Assembly (NCBI RefSeq): GCF_014268585.2
Contig: NZ_CP077092.1
Span: 1,674,001 to 1,738,000 of the forward strand
Length of the DNA: 64,000 nt
Source of the DNA: Pseudomonas iranensis
Lineage (GTDB): Bacteria > Pseudomonadota > Gammaproteobacteria > Pseudomonadales > Pseudomonadaceae
Direction: 5' to 3'
The notes under the pieces: generated by a model
Seen by the model: the letters and a program-made list of their open reading frames with translations, nothing else
The model's database searches: none
What the model was told of the DNA's origin: nothing
Translations under genes and position numbers: made by a program
In this document: positions 9,477 through 17,500 of the stretch, piece after piece
How positions within the stretch are numbered: the stretch's first letter is position 1
Layout: every line of letters starts with the position of its first letter

Positions 9477-10544
9477 TTACAGCTTGGCGTCGGCGGCCAT
9501 CTGCACGTAGGTCGGATCGAAACGCAGCTTGAGGTTGGCGGTGTCGCCGCTGGTCACGCCGTTGGCGAAGGACATGCCCACCGCGCTCGGGTCCTTCGCG
9601 CCTTCGCCGAGCAAGCCGTGCTCGAAGGAGAACTCGGCGACCTTGCGCATGGTGTCCGGCAGTTGTTTGCTGGTGGCGAAATTCAGCGCTTCGCTTGGCG
9701 TGGCGAACAGTTTTGTGGTGTCCAGTTGCGCCTGGAAGCCGGCGAGATCGGTGCCAGAGGCCTTGGCCATGTGTTCCAGTGCGGCTTTGCTCGCGGCATT
9801 TTTCGCGTTCATCAAAGCGACCACTTCGAACCACGCGCCAGTCAGCGCTTTGCCCAGTGCCGGGTTGTCTTTGAGCGTGGCGCTGTTGACCACCATCATG
9901 TCCATGATCTCGCCGGGGATCTGGCTGGAATTGAACACTTCGCTGACGCCGGGTTTGGCCTTGATATCCGAGAGCATCGGGTTCCAGGTGGTCACGGCGT
10001 TGACGTCGTCGGTGTTGAATGCGGCGGCAATGTCGGCGTCGGAGGTGTTGACCACCTTCAGGTCTTTCTCGGTCAGGTCCACCGAGTCCAGCGCGCGAGC
10101 CAGCAGGTAATGCGAGACCGAGAGCTCGACCAGATTGACGTCCATGCCTTTCAGATCGGCGACTTTTTTACCTTCGCCTTTGAGCACGATGCCGTCATTG
10201 CCATTGGAGAAATCGCTGACGATCAACGCGGTGCTGTCAACGCCTCCGGCAGCCGGAATGGTCAGCGCATCCATGTTGGTCATGGTGCAGCCGTCGAACT
10301 GGCCGGCGGTGTACTGGTTGATCGATTCGACGTAGTCGTTGAGTTGCACGACGTCGATCTTGATCCCGTATTTCTTCGCCCATTTGTCGACAATGCCCTG
10401 GCTGCCGGCGTATTCCCATGGCATCCAGCCGGCGTAGATCGTCCAGCACACGCTGAAGTGGTCTTTCTGGGCGGCGGAAGATTGCGTGCTGATGAGCGCG
10501 GCGAAAGCGGCGGCGAGCAGGGCGGGGAAACGTAGTCGGATCAT
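9477..10544 (-). CDS. ABC transporter substrate-binding protein (guanidine operon, first gene)
   Basis: This 355-residue periplasmic binding protein of the NitT/TauT (SsuA-like) class has a signal peptide at residues 1-25 (MIRLRFPALLAAAFAAL...SSA). Conserved blocks include CWTIYAGWMPWEYA and TNMDALTIPAAGG. The ATG at 10544 has a GGAG ribosome site 8 bases upstream; the 16 codons open before it are leader RNA. It is the first gene after the riboswitch and sigma-54 promoter, and delivers substrate to the permease and ATPase encoded downstream. Guanidine as ligand is inferred from context. Confidence 0.88.
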   Translation of the reverse strand: MIRLRFPALLAAAFAALISTQSSAAQKDHFSVCWTIYAGWMPWEYAGSQGIVDKWAKKYGIKIDVVQLNDYVESINQYTAGQFDGCTMTNMDALTIPAAGGVDSTALIVSDFSNGNDGIVLKGEGKKVADLKGMDVNLVELSVSHYLLARALDSVDLTEKDLKVVNTSDADIAAAFNTDDVNAVTTWNPMLSDIKAKPGVSEVFNSSQIPGEIMDMMVVNSATLKDNPALGKALTGAWFEVVALMNAKNAASKAALEHMAKASGTDLAGFQAQLDTTKLFATPSEALNFATSKQLPDTMRKVAEFSFEHGLLGEGAKDPSAVGMSFANGVTSGDTANLKLRFDPTYVQMAADAKL

Positions 10545-10589
10545 TGCGGATTCTCCAGTTGATCGAGGGCGGACAGGAAGGCAACGCGG

Positions 10590-10603
10590 CACCGCGAACG
10601 GTG
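10590..10603 (-). promoter_or_regulatory. Short stable hairpin downstream of the riboswitch
   Basis: The RNA reads CACCG-UUCG-CGGUG, a perfect 5-bp stem with a UUCG loop, immediately after the aptamer. There is no U tract, so it is not an intrinsic terminator. It may be part of the expression platform or a spacer. Confidence 0.4.
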
Positions 10604-10700
10604 GCTTGTCTCCCGGGCTTTTGTCCCGCCGTGTAACCTCAACTGGAGGTCGCCAACTCTCGGACCAGCCACTCGCGCTTGCGAGCCGGAACCCTAGTCA
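10603..10700 (-). promoter_or_regulatory. Guanidine-I (ykkC) riboswitch
   Basis: Reading the minus strand from 10700, the leader carries, in order, the conserved blocks of the ykkC/guanidine-I aptamer: CTAGGGTTCCG (about 10697-10687), GGTCCGAGAG (around 10665), ACACGGCGGGACAAAAGCCCGGGAGA (split here for reference as ACACGGCGGGA and AAGCCCGGGAGA, ending near 10609). It sits 59 bp before the binding-protein start codon. The class binds guanidinium and turns expression on. The expression platform is not obvious: no U-rich terminator follows, so control may be translational or through a short hairpin at 10590-10603. Confidence 0.9.
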
Positions 10701-10756
10701 GCCATTGCAAATTGTGGTGCCGCGAACCTGTGATGACTCCTGCACAGGTTTGCTAA

Positions 10757-10773
10757 AGCGAGAGGCGTGCCAA
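10757..10773 (-). promoter_or_regulatory. Sigma-54 promoter of the guanidine operon
   Basis: The minus strand reads TTGGCACG-CCTC-TCGCT against the sigma-54 consensus YTGGCACG-N4-TTGCW. The invariant GG and GC dinucleotides have the exact 10-base separation, and there is one mismatch in the -12 block. The predicted transcript start is near 10746, about 46 bases before the riboswitch and 200 before the first gene. Sigma-54 dependence fits a nitrogen-source pathway. Confidence 0.65.
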
Positions 10774-10838
10774 GTCGCGCCGAGGCCTCTGCGGCGGGGA
10801 TCTGCTGGATTGCCGGGGGGAGCGGGGCGAGCGACAGC

Positions 10839-10874
10839 GCATCGTGGTGGTGCGCGGTTGCACCGTCATGCAGC
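10839..10874. promoter_or_regulatory. Two tandem NtrC-like enhancer sites
   Basis: GCATCG-TGG-TGGTGC at 10839-10853 matches the NtrC dyad GCACCA-N3-TGGTGC at 10 of 12 positions. GCACCG-TCA-TGCAGC at 10860-10874 matches at 9 of 12. Their centres are 21 bp (two helical turns) apart, at about -100 and -121 from the predicted sigma-54 start, a usual place for NtrC enhancers. Confidence 0.45.
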
Positions 10875-11057
10875 GCGTTTACGCATCACTGATCGTTGAT
10901 TTGCGGATTAACAAGATTTCATGATCACTTGTTTCAACTTGTTGCAGGAACGCACCAGATTCTGAAACCGCTGTCTGATTCTTCGACAGTCACGCAATTG
11001 CTGACGGTCGCCTGCCAGCGTCGCTGGTGTGGCCAACCCGCGGTCCAGGAGGCCGCC

Positions 11058-11462
11058 ATGTATCGCCGAATCGTACTGCTTGCCGTGATGCTTTTTTCCC
11101 TTGGCGGATGCGTTCCTTATTCCTATGGAGACAGCTACTACAGGTCAGAGGTCTACACATCACCCGCTCCGGCCTATTACAGCGGTGGCGGCTCCTATTA
11201 CCGCAGCGGCGGCACTTATTACACTCAGCCGCGCTACTACCAACCAGCGCCGCGGTACTACCAGCAACCGCGTTATTACCAGGCGCCGCGGCACTATCAA
11301 CCGGCCCCGCGTTACTACGAAAGCCGGCGTTGGCACGGCAATGATCGCGGACGCTGGGACGGCCACCGTCGCGGCGGTTGGGACAATGACCACCGGGGTC
11401 GCGGCAACTATGATCGTCACAGCGGTCGCCGTGACCACAATGGCCGTGGCAACCGCTGGTAA
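11058..11462 (+). CDS. Tyr-rich repeat lipoprotein, function unknown
   Basis: This 134-residue protein starts at ATG 11058 behind a GGAGG ribosome site; the longer frame upstream is not coding-like. Residues 1-17 (MYRRIVLLAVMLFSLGG, then Cys18) are a lipoprotein signal. Residues about 40-90 are a low-complexity array of YYQPAPRYY-like units. The C-terminus (about 95-134) is rich in Gly, Arg, Asp, His and Asn (GRWDGHRRGGWDND). Similar small lipoproteins are common in Pseudomonas but have no known function that I can name. An outer-membrane location is inferred. A strong terminator follows directly. Confidence 0.75.
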   Translation: MYRRIVLLAVMLFSLGGCVPYSYGDSYYRSEVYTSPAPAYYSGGGSYYRSGGTYYTQPRYYQPAPRYYQQPRYYQAPRHYQPAPRYYESRRWHGNDRGRWDGHRRGGWDNDHRGRGNYDRHSGRRDHNGRGNRW

Positions 11463-11479
11463 ATCACCGCAACGAACAA

Positions 11480-11507
11480 GCGGCGCATCAAGCGCCGCTT
11501 TTTTTTG
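11480..11507 (+). terminator. Rho-independent terminator after the lipoprotein gene
   Basis: An 8-bp stem AGCGGCGC/GCGCCGCT with loop ATCAA is followed by a run of eight T. It begins 18 bp after the stop codon at 11462. Confidence 0.93.
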
Positions 11508-11658
11508 CCCGGCGAAAAAGCGTTCCGTGGGCCATCTCCCAAGGCAATCCCGGAAGCGTCCTACAGTTTCATTTCGTGGTGTTTGTTAGCGTTCGTGGAT
11601 GCCGAACGAGGCGAGCAATCCTCAGCTCGATAGCGGCGAAAAATGGACGTTCAGCGCT

Positions 11659-12903
11659 ATGAAGCTACTGGTTATTCATCAAAATTTTCCCGGTCAGTTC
11701 CGTCATGTGGTGCTGGCAGCGCTGGAGCGCGGTGATGAGGTTGTGGCGATAGGCCGGGACACGGCACCGGGCGTCGCCGGTGTGCAAATCCATCGATATC
11801 GAGCGACCAGCCGAGCGCCCGGCAATATTCACCCCTATCTGATCCGCTATGAACAAGCGGTGATCGACGGTCAGAAGGTTTTTGAAATCCTGGGCAGGCT
11901 GAAACGTTCGGGTTATCAGCCAGATGTCATTCTTGCTCATCCCGGATGGGGAGAGACGCTGTTTGCCAAGGATGTCTATGCCGATACGCCGCTGATTCAC
12001 TATTGCGAGTATTACTATCGAGCGCAGGGCGCCGACTGCGGGTTCGACCCTGAATTCCGCCGAGCCGCAAGGGAGTCGTCACGGCTGCGCGTGCTCAACT
12101 CGCTGCATCTGTTGAATCTTCAACAATGTGATATCGCAATCGCGCCTACGCAATGGCAGCGCAGCCTGTTTCCGGCCGCTTACCGGTCGGCGATTCGGGT
12201 CATTCACGAAGGTGTGATTCAACGTTCTGACCTGGCGAAAGTCGGGGCAGTCAGATTGCCCAATGGAATCGAGCTCAAAGCCGGACAGCCGATCGTTACC
12301 TATGTCGCCAGAAACCTCGAGCCTTATCGCGGCTTTCACAGTTTCATGCGAGCGATCCCGCTTATTCAGGCCGAGTGCCCCGATGCGCAGATCATCGTGG
12401 TTGGCGGTGACGGTGTCAGTTATGGCAGTAAGCCGGTCGGGTACCCGGATTGGCGCAGCAGGATGGAGGCGGAGGTCAGTTTCGATCACTCCAGAGTGCA
12501 TTTCACAGGGAAACTTCCTCACCAGACTTACCGCGCGGTTCTGACATGTTCCAAAGTCCATGTTTATTTGACGTATCCGTTTGTCTGGTCTTGGTCGTTA
12601 CTGGAGGCGATGGCGTCTGGTTGTGTGGTTGTTGCGTCGGATACGGCTCCGGTAAGGGAAGTCATTGTCGAGGGGGCTAATGGCGTGTTGGTGGATTTCT
12701 TCGACCATCAAGAAATTGCCAGCAGTGTAAGCAAGGTTTTGAAGTCGGCAGGTGAGTACGATGGACTTGCCAGCGCCGCAAAGTTGACGGCAGGTCGGTT
12801 CAGTGTGGAATCGGGCGTGAGCCAATACTTTGAGGTTTTTGCAAGCGCGATATCCGGGCATAACGACATACCAACCGTTCCGCAGTTTGAGCGGGAGGTT
12901 TGA
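11659..12903 (+). CDS. Family 4 glycosyltransferase
   Basis: This 414-residue GT-B fold enzyme starts at MKLLVIHQNFPGQFRH, the typical N-terminus of its subfamily. An in-frame ATG at 11599 would add 20 residues and has no better ribosome site. The N-terminal acceptor domain spans about 1-190. The C-terminal nucleotide-sugar domain includes EPYRGFHSFMRA, VVGGDGVSYG and the SLLEAMASGCVVVAS donor-binding region. Donor and acceptor cannot be deduced. It leads a three-gene block with an unknown membrane protein (2 bp downstream) and an RTX protein, so modification of that surface or secreted product is a reasonable inference, not shown. Confidence 0.85.
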   Translation: MKLLVIHQNFPGQFRHVVLAALERGDEVVAIGRDTAPGVAGVQIHRYRATSRAPGNIHPYLIRYEQAVIDGQKVFEILGRLKRSGYQPDVILAHPGWGETLFAKDVYADTPLIHYCEYYYRAQGADCGFDPEFRRAARESSRLRVLNSLHLLNLQQCDIAIAPTQWQRSLFPAAYRSAIRVIHEGVIQRSDLAKVGAVRLPNGIELKAGQPIVTYVARNLEPYRGFHSFMRAIPLIQAECPDAQIIVVGGDGVSYGSKPVGYPDWRSRMEAEVSFDHSRVHFTGKLPHQTYRAVLTCSKVHVYLTYPFVWSWSLLEAMASGCVVVASDTAPVREVIVEGANGVLVDFFDHQEIASSVSKVLKSAGEYDGLASAAKLTAGRFSVESGVSQYFEVFASAISGHNDIPTVPQFEREV

Positions 12904-12904
12904 A

Positions 12905-13759
12905 ATGTCCAGGAAGTCGCGTAAGCAGACGATCAAGTGGTTTAAAAGGTTATTGAAGTATGGATTGTTCTTTTATGTCTGTTATTGCGTAGCGGAATTT
13001 TATATTCGCAAAGAACAATCTGCCGAGTCGGCGGCTATTCACCAAGCAAACGAGAAAGCTTGCCAGAACAAGCTGGCGAGCATGAAGCAAGTGCCGATAT
13101 TAGGCGGCGCCTATATAGATAAGACACTAGTCCCCGAGTTTTACGTTGGCATGCCTGAGATGGTGAACAAGAAAGCGTGTCTGGCGATTGCTCTGAAGGG
13201 GCTTTTCTGGTGGACCGGGACGGGGCTGCGCCGGCACCAGAATCAGCGCCTGGAACCGATCCCCGAAAGCTGGCGGCTCTATAAATTGAATGCCGGGCTT
13301 TTTACCAGAAAGGAAACTACCGAGCCCCATGAGCGGGGTTATCGGCACGTCAACTGGCCGGATGAGTTGATTGTGAAACTAAAGAATTATCCGGGGCTGG
13401 AAGTTTGGCTGAATGCTCCGCCACCGCATTTCAAGAATGTGTCATCCGTACGAAATTTTGTCATTGCAGGTTGGCCGCGGCGAGACGGAACCCCTCGGCT
13501 GATCAAGTGTGACGGCTTGATTCGCCCGGCTTCCGAAGAGCAACTGACTGACAAAAAGCTGGCAGGTTTTGGTAGGGCTGAATTGGAGAATCTGGATTTC
13601 GGCAAGCTGAATTTCTTCTGCACGGTCAATCTGGATAACTTCGACTTCGCTGGAGGGCACGGTAGTGTAGGTCTTGGTCTGTCGTCATTACGCGAAGCAC
13701 CTGAGATGCTCAAGTATCTCAGTGATTATCTTTCACGCTCTGTTATTACAAGGAAGTAA
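12905..13759 (+). CDS. Unknown protein with one N-terminal membrane anchor
   Basis: This 284-residue protein starts at an ATG two bases after the glycosyltransferase stop, with GGGAGG 6-8 bases upstream, so translation is coupled. A basic stretch (RKSRKQTIKWFKR) precedes one membrane segment (about 17-32, LKYGLFFYVCYCVAEF). The rest is predicted periplasmic and has paired Cys residues. I do not recognise the family. The DNA is visibly richer in A and T than its neighbours, suggesting acquisition by transfer. It ends 2 bp before the RTX gene start, consistent with a single transcriptional unit and a role linked to the RTX protein. Confidence 0.6.
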   Translation: MSRKSRKQTIKWFKRLLKYGLFFYVCYCVAEFYIRKEQSAESAAIHQANEKACQNKLASMKQVPILGGAYIDKTLVPEFYVGMPEMVNKKACLAIALKGLFWWTGTGLRRHQNQRLEPIPESWRLYKLNAGLFTRKETTEPHERGYRHVNWPDELIVKLKNYPGLEVWLNAPPPHFKNVSSVRNFVIAGWPRRDGTPRLIKCDGLIRPASEEQLTDKKLAGFGRAELENLDFGKLNFFCTVNLDNFDFAGGHGSVGLGLSSLREAPEMLKYLSDYLSRSVITRK

Positions 13760-13761
13760 CA

Positions 13762-14397
13762 ATGAGTTATGTTTTTAACGATATGGAAAAATCCGAAATT
13801 TTCAATGCGGCAAATAGTTGCAAAGGCATGACATTAAATTCTGAGGGTGTGGAGTACATTGCATTGGAATTAGCAGGGGCAAGCTGCGCTCCCCTGTACC
13901 AGAAGCTATTCGACATTATTGGTGAAAAAGTTTCTGACGTTGCAGCTGCCGATAGAGAGGCTGGAGAGGTGCTGAAAAGCGCCAGACTCTGGCTTGCCGT
14001 GGCCATTGATGCCAACGGTGGAAACGGTGCCTACTCTGCCCTGATTCGTGGTTACACCTCACGCCAGGGTGAACTCAGACTGAATACAATTTTCAGTGAA
14101 GACCTGATGCAGCTTTCATCCAACCAGGTTGCCGTCAACTTCATCAATACCCTGATCAACGGATCCCTTGCCGGTCAACTGGCACCCTGGACTGTTCCGT
14201 CAATCAGCCAGATCGCTGAAATCGACGCCAGCGCGATTGGCGAGGCGCTGTTCAAGGAGGTTTGCGGGGAGGACGATACCGCCGTGAAACGCAATGCCGG
14301 CTGGTCTGGAACAGTCGGATTCAGCCTGCTGGGCGGTAAACCTCCCTATGAAACCTGGAGACTAGATTTCTGCTGGCGACCCGAATGCGGAAGATGA
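13762..14397 (+). CDS. N-terminal part of a large RTX protein, interrupted by an apparent frameshift
   Basis: A 211-residue frame starts at MSYVFNDMEKSE behind an AAGGAAG ribosome site. It runs normally until about residue 201 (...PPYETWRLDF), then ends in an unlikely tail and a stop at 14395. Immediately after, the +1 frame is open from 14366 with natural-looking sequence (AGDPNAEDDGPP...), continuing into the long RTX frame without a good start codon for 168 bp. The simplest reading is one extra base near 14371 in a single gene of about 1840 residues. It could be a real mutation, phase variation or a sequencing error. No RTX repeats lie in this part. Confidence 0.6.
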   Translation: MSYVFNDMEKSEIFNAANSCKGMTLNSEGVEYIALELAGASCAPLYQKLFDIIGEKVSDVAAADREAGEVLKSARLWLAVAIDANGGNGAYSALIRGYTSRQGELRLNTIFSEDLMQLSSNQVAVNFINTLINGSLAGQLAPWTVPSISQIAEIDASAIGEALFKEVCGEDDTAVKRNAGWSGTVGFSLLGGKPPYETWRLDFCWRPECGR

Positions 14398-14533
14398 CGG
14401 CCCACCCACTCAGGCAAAACCCAACCGGCTCGACGACTATAAAAACATTCTCTTCGCCATCGACGCCTACAGCGTCGGCCTGCGAGCGGCGATCAGCAAT
14501 TTCGGCGTCAATCCACTGCAAAGTCTGCTTTCA

Positions 14534-17500
14534 GTGGTTCCGGAGCAAATCAACATCGCGCTGGCGAGTGGCAGTGTGAATCCGCTGATTCAGCATGTAG
14601 TCAAAGGTACGCCTGTTGCCGCCGTGGTCGAGCTGATCTTGCGCTACGGCCAGAACGAATTTCTCGACATGTTCAAGCGCACTTACGACGGCGATTCTGC
14701 TGCCATACCCACCACCAACGACACCTTCGCCAGCAACGCTTACGCCTTCTTCTCGGCATTCTCCCCAGAGCGGTCGCAAAGCATCGTCACCCGGACAATA
14801 AGCGAGTTCGGCAATGCCAATGCATGGGCGAAACTGGCAGGCGAGGCGACGCCGCTCGGTGTGGCGTTGCGCAACTCTTTGCAGCAACTCAGTGAAGTCG
14901 TCATAGAACGAGCCGACGGTTATCCCGATCGCAATCTCGAGCTTTACGATCCGCACACTGGCGAAGGCTTTATCACCGCGCAGTGGCTGGCGGATCGAGC
15001 GCAAATGCTGGCGCGGTTGATTGCCCGAACCCAAGGCTCGTTTGGCGAACACTCGCTGCAGCAGTTTTCCTACTCCGATCTCGCCTCAGGCAAACAGGCG
15101 CCGATGACCACCGGAGTGCTGAACCCGCTGGCCATGTTCGGTGATGACGGTGGGCGATCTTTCGCCGGCGGCGCAAATGCCGATCATCTGTATGGCGGCG
15201 TGGGCAATGACTCGATCCATGGGATGGCCGGTCACGATGTCATTGAAGGTGGTCGCGGTAACGACTCGCTAACCGGAGGTGACGGCAATGATGAGTTGTA
15301 CGGAATGGCCGGTGACGATGTTCTGCTCGGAGGAAAGGGTAACGACTCCTTGATCGGAGGCGAGGGCAGTGACCGCTATGAGTTTTCCAGCGGCGATGGC
15401 ATCGACGAGATTCTTGATGCCAACGCCGATGGGCAACTGTGGATCAACGGCGCGCCGATTCCCCAACTCAAACGCTGCGCGCCTCTGAGCAATATCTGGT
15501 CTACCGAGGATCGGTCCATCACCCTGACGCTTGTTGAACACACCCTCAACATCAAACATGGCCAGAGCGATCTGGTGGTCATCAAGAACTTCCAGCCCGG
15601 GATGCTTGGCATCCGCCTCCCTGAATACGAGGGGCAGCCGCTCACTGCTGCGGATTTGACGCTTCAGGGCGACTGGAAAGCCAAAGACGCTGATCCCACC
15701 GTCCCTGGCGATCAGCCTTCCTTTGATGAGCTGGGCAACGTGGTGCTGCTGTCCAAGGTCAAACAGCGCAACAAGGCCGACGTACTTTACGGTTCCGCCG
15801 CAGACGACGTCATTCTCGGCCTGGGTGGTTCTGATCGATTGTTCGGCAAGGCTGGAGACGATCGGTTATTCGGCGACAAGCAGACGACGCTCGAAAAAGC
15901 TATGGCCGACGGTGACGCCAAGGGCAAGGCAAGTCGCGGAGACTGGCTCGACGGCGGGCAAGGTGACGATTTGCTTATCGGTACGGCATCCCGAGATGTT
16001 CTGCTCGGTGGTAATGACCGGGATACCTTGATCGGCGGTGCTGGCGACGATGTGTTATCCGGAGACGAAACCACCGGTGCACTGGAACAAGGTTGGGCGG
16101 TCAAACGCGCTGACGTCCCCATAGCTCGCGGTGTAACCAGTCACCGAGCGGTCTATTCAAAGGCCTCGATAAACAGTGCGCCCGAGGGCGGTGACGACGT
16201 GCTGTACGGGCAGGGCGGCAAGGACATTATCAACGGCGGCTGGGGTGAGGACCTGCTTGACGGCGGAGCTGACGACGATTTTCTCAAAGGCGATCAAGGT
16301 GACGACACCCTGACCGGTGGCAGCGGCAACGACGTAATGCTCGGCGACAACCTCGATTGGGGCGGTGGGCTACCCAGCAAACACCATGGCAACGATGTGC
16401 TGGACGGCGGTAGCGGTGATGACCGGCTCGCCGGTAACGGTGGCAGCGACGCGCTGTATGGCGGCCCTGGCAACGACATTTTGCAGGGTGATGACGGCGT
16501 ACTGGACGGCGTCGAAGGCGATGCCGCGCATTTTTTTGGCGATGATCTGCTGGACGGTGGCTCCGGCGATGACACGCTCTGGGGCGGCGGTGGCGATGAT
16601 TTGCTCTTCGGCGGCGAAGGTAATGACGATCTGATCGGCGATAGCCCTGAGCATCCGGTTCGCTATCACGGCAACGACTTTCTCGATGGCGGCGCGGGGG
16701 ATGACACCCTGCGCGGCATGGGCGGCGCGGATACGCTGGCGGGTGGCGCAGGGGCGGATTTTCTCGATGGCGATGTGTCTGACCTGCAGCCGGGCGGAAG
16801 CAACAATGACGTGCTTCAGGGCGGCGAAGGAAACGATACGTTACAGGGTGGTTTCGGTGCCGACACGCTGTACGGCGGCGCGGGTGACGACATTCTTGCC
16901 GGCGATTACGAAAACAGCGCTGAGGCCGAGCAGAATGCCGATTATCTGCACGGTGGCTCAGGTAACGACACGCTGCTCGGAGGCGGTGGCAACGACACCT
17001 TGCTGGGCGGGGAAGGGACGGACTACCTTCGCGGTGATTCCGGTGACAACGTGTTTGATGGCGGTCCCGGTGCTGACGTGCTGGATGGCATGGATGGCGC
17101 CGACATCTACTATTTCGGCGCTGGCGACGGCCTGGATATCGTCACCGATGCCGGCGGCCGCAACCTCATCAGGTTCGGTGCAGGGTTTTGCGCGCAAAGT
17201 TTGAAGGCCGACGTTATCGAAGTTTCCGTCGGTACGGTGTTGCGACTGGCCAATGGCACAGGCGACGCGATACTCATCAAGAATCACGAGAAGTGGAAGG
17301 ATTCCACATTCAGTTTCAGCGACGGCGGGGTACTGGATTACGCAGATGTCCTGCGCAAAACATTGCCACCGATAGAGACGGCCGAGCCACCCGTACCGGA
17401 ACCTGTCACCGCCTCGGCAACCCCGGAAAGCAAAGTTGAGGATCCGGTTCAGCCAGACGATGTCACCGCTGCGGCGCAAGGCCCGGTGGCGTCTGTTCAA

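Larger units (their letters stand above)
10701..11057. other. Divergent intergenic region between guanidine operon and lipoprotein gene
   Basis: About 350 bp with no coding potential that I accept. The left side holds the sigma-54 promoter and NtrC-like sites serving the minus-strand operon. The right side must hold the promoter of the lipoprotein gene at 11058, but no convincing -35/-10 pair was recognised. Confidence 0.6.

Noticed and set aside
10848..10864. Inverted repeat GGTGC-N6-GCACC in the guanidine operon upstream region
   Set aside because: As a dyad it has the half-sites in the opposite orientation to NtrC sites. It probably arises from the two adjacent NtrC-like sites that overlap it.
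13762..14397. The 211-residue frame as a complete independent gene
   Set aside because: Its last residues look non-coding, and natural sequence continues in the next frame at once without a start codon, so a split RTX gene is more likely.
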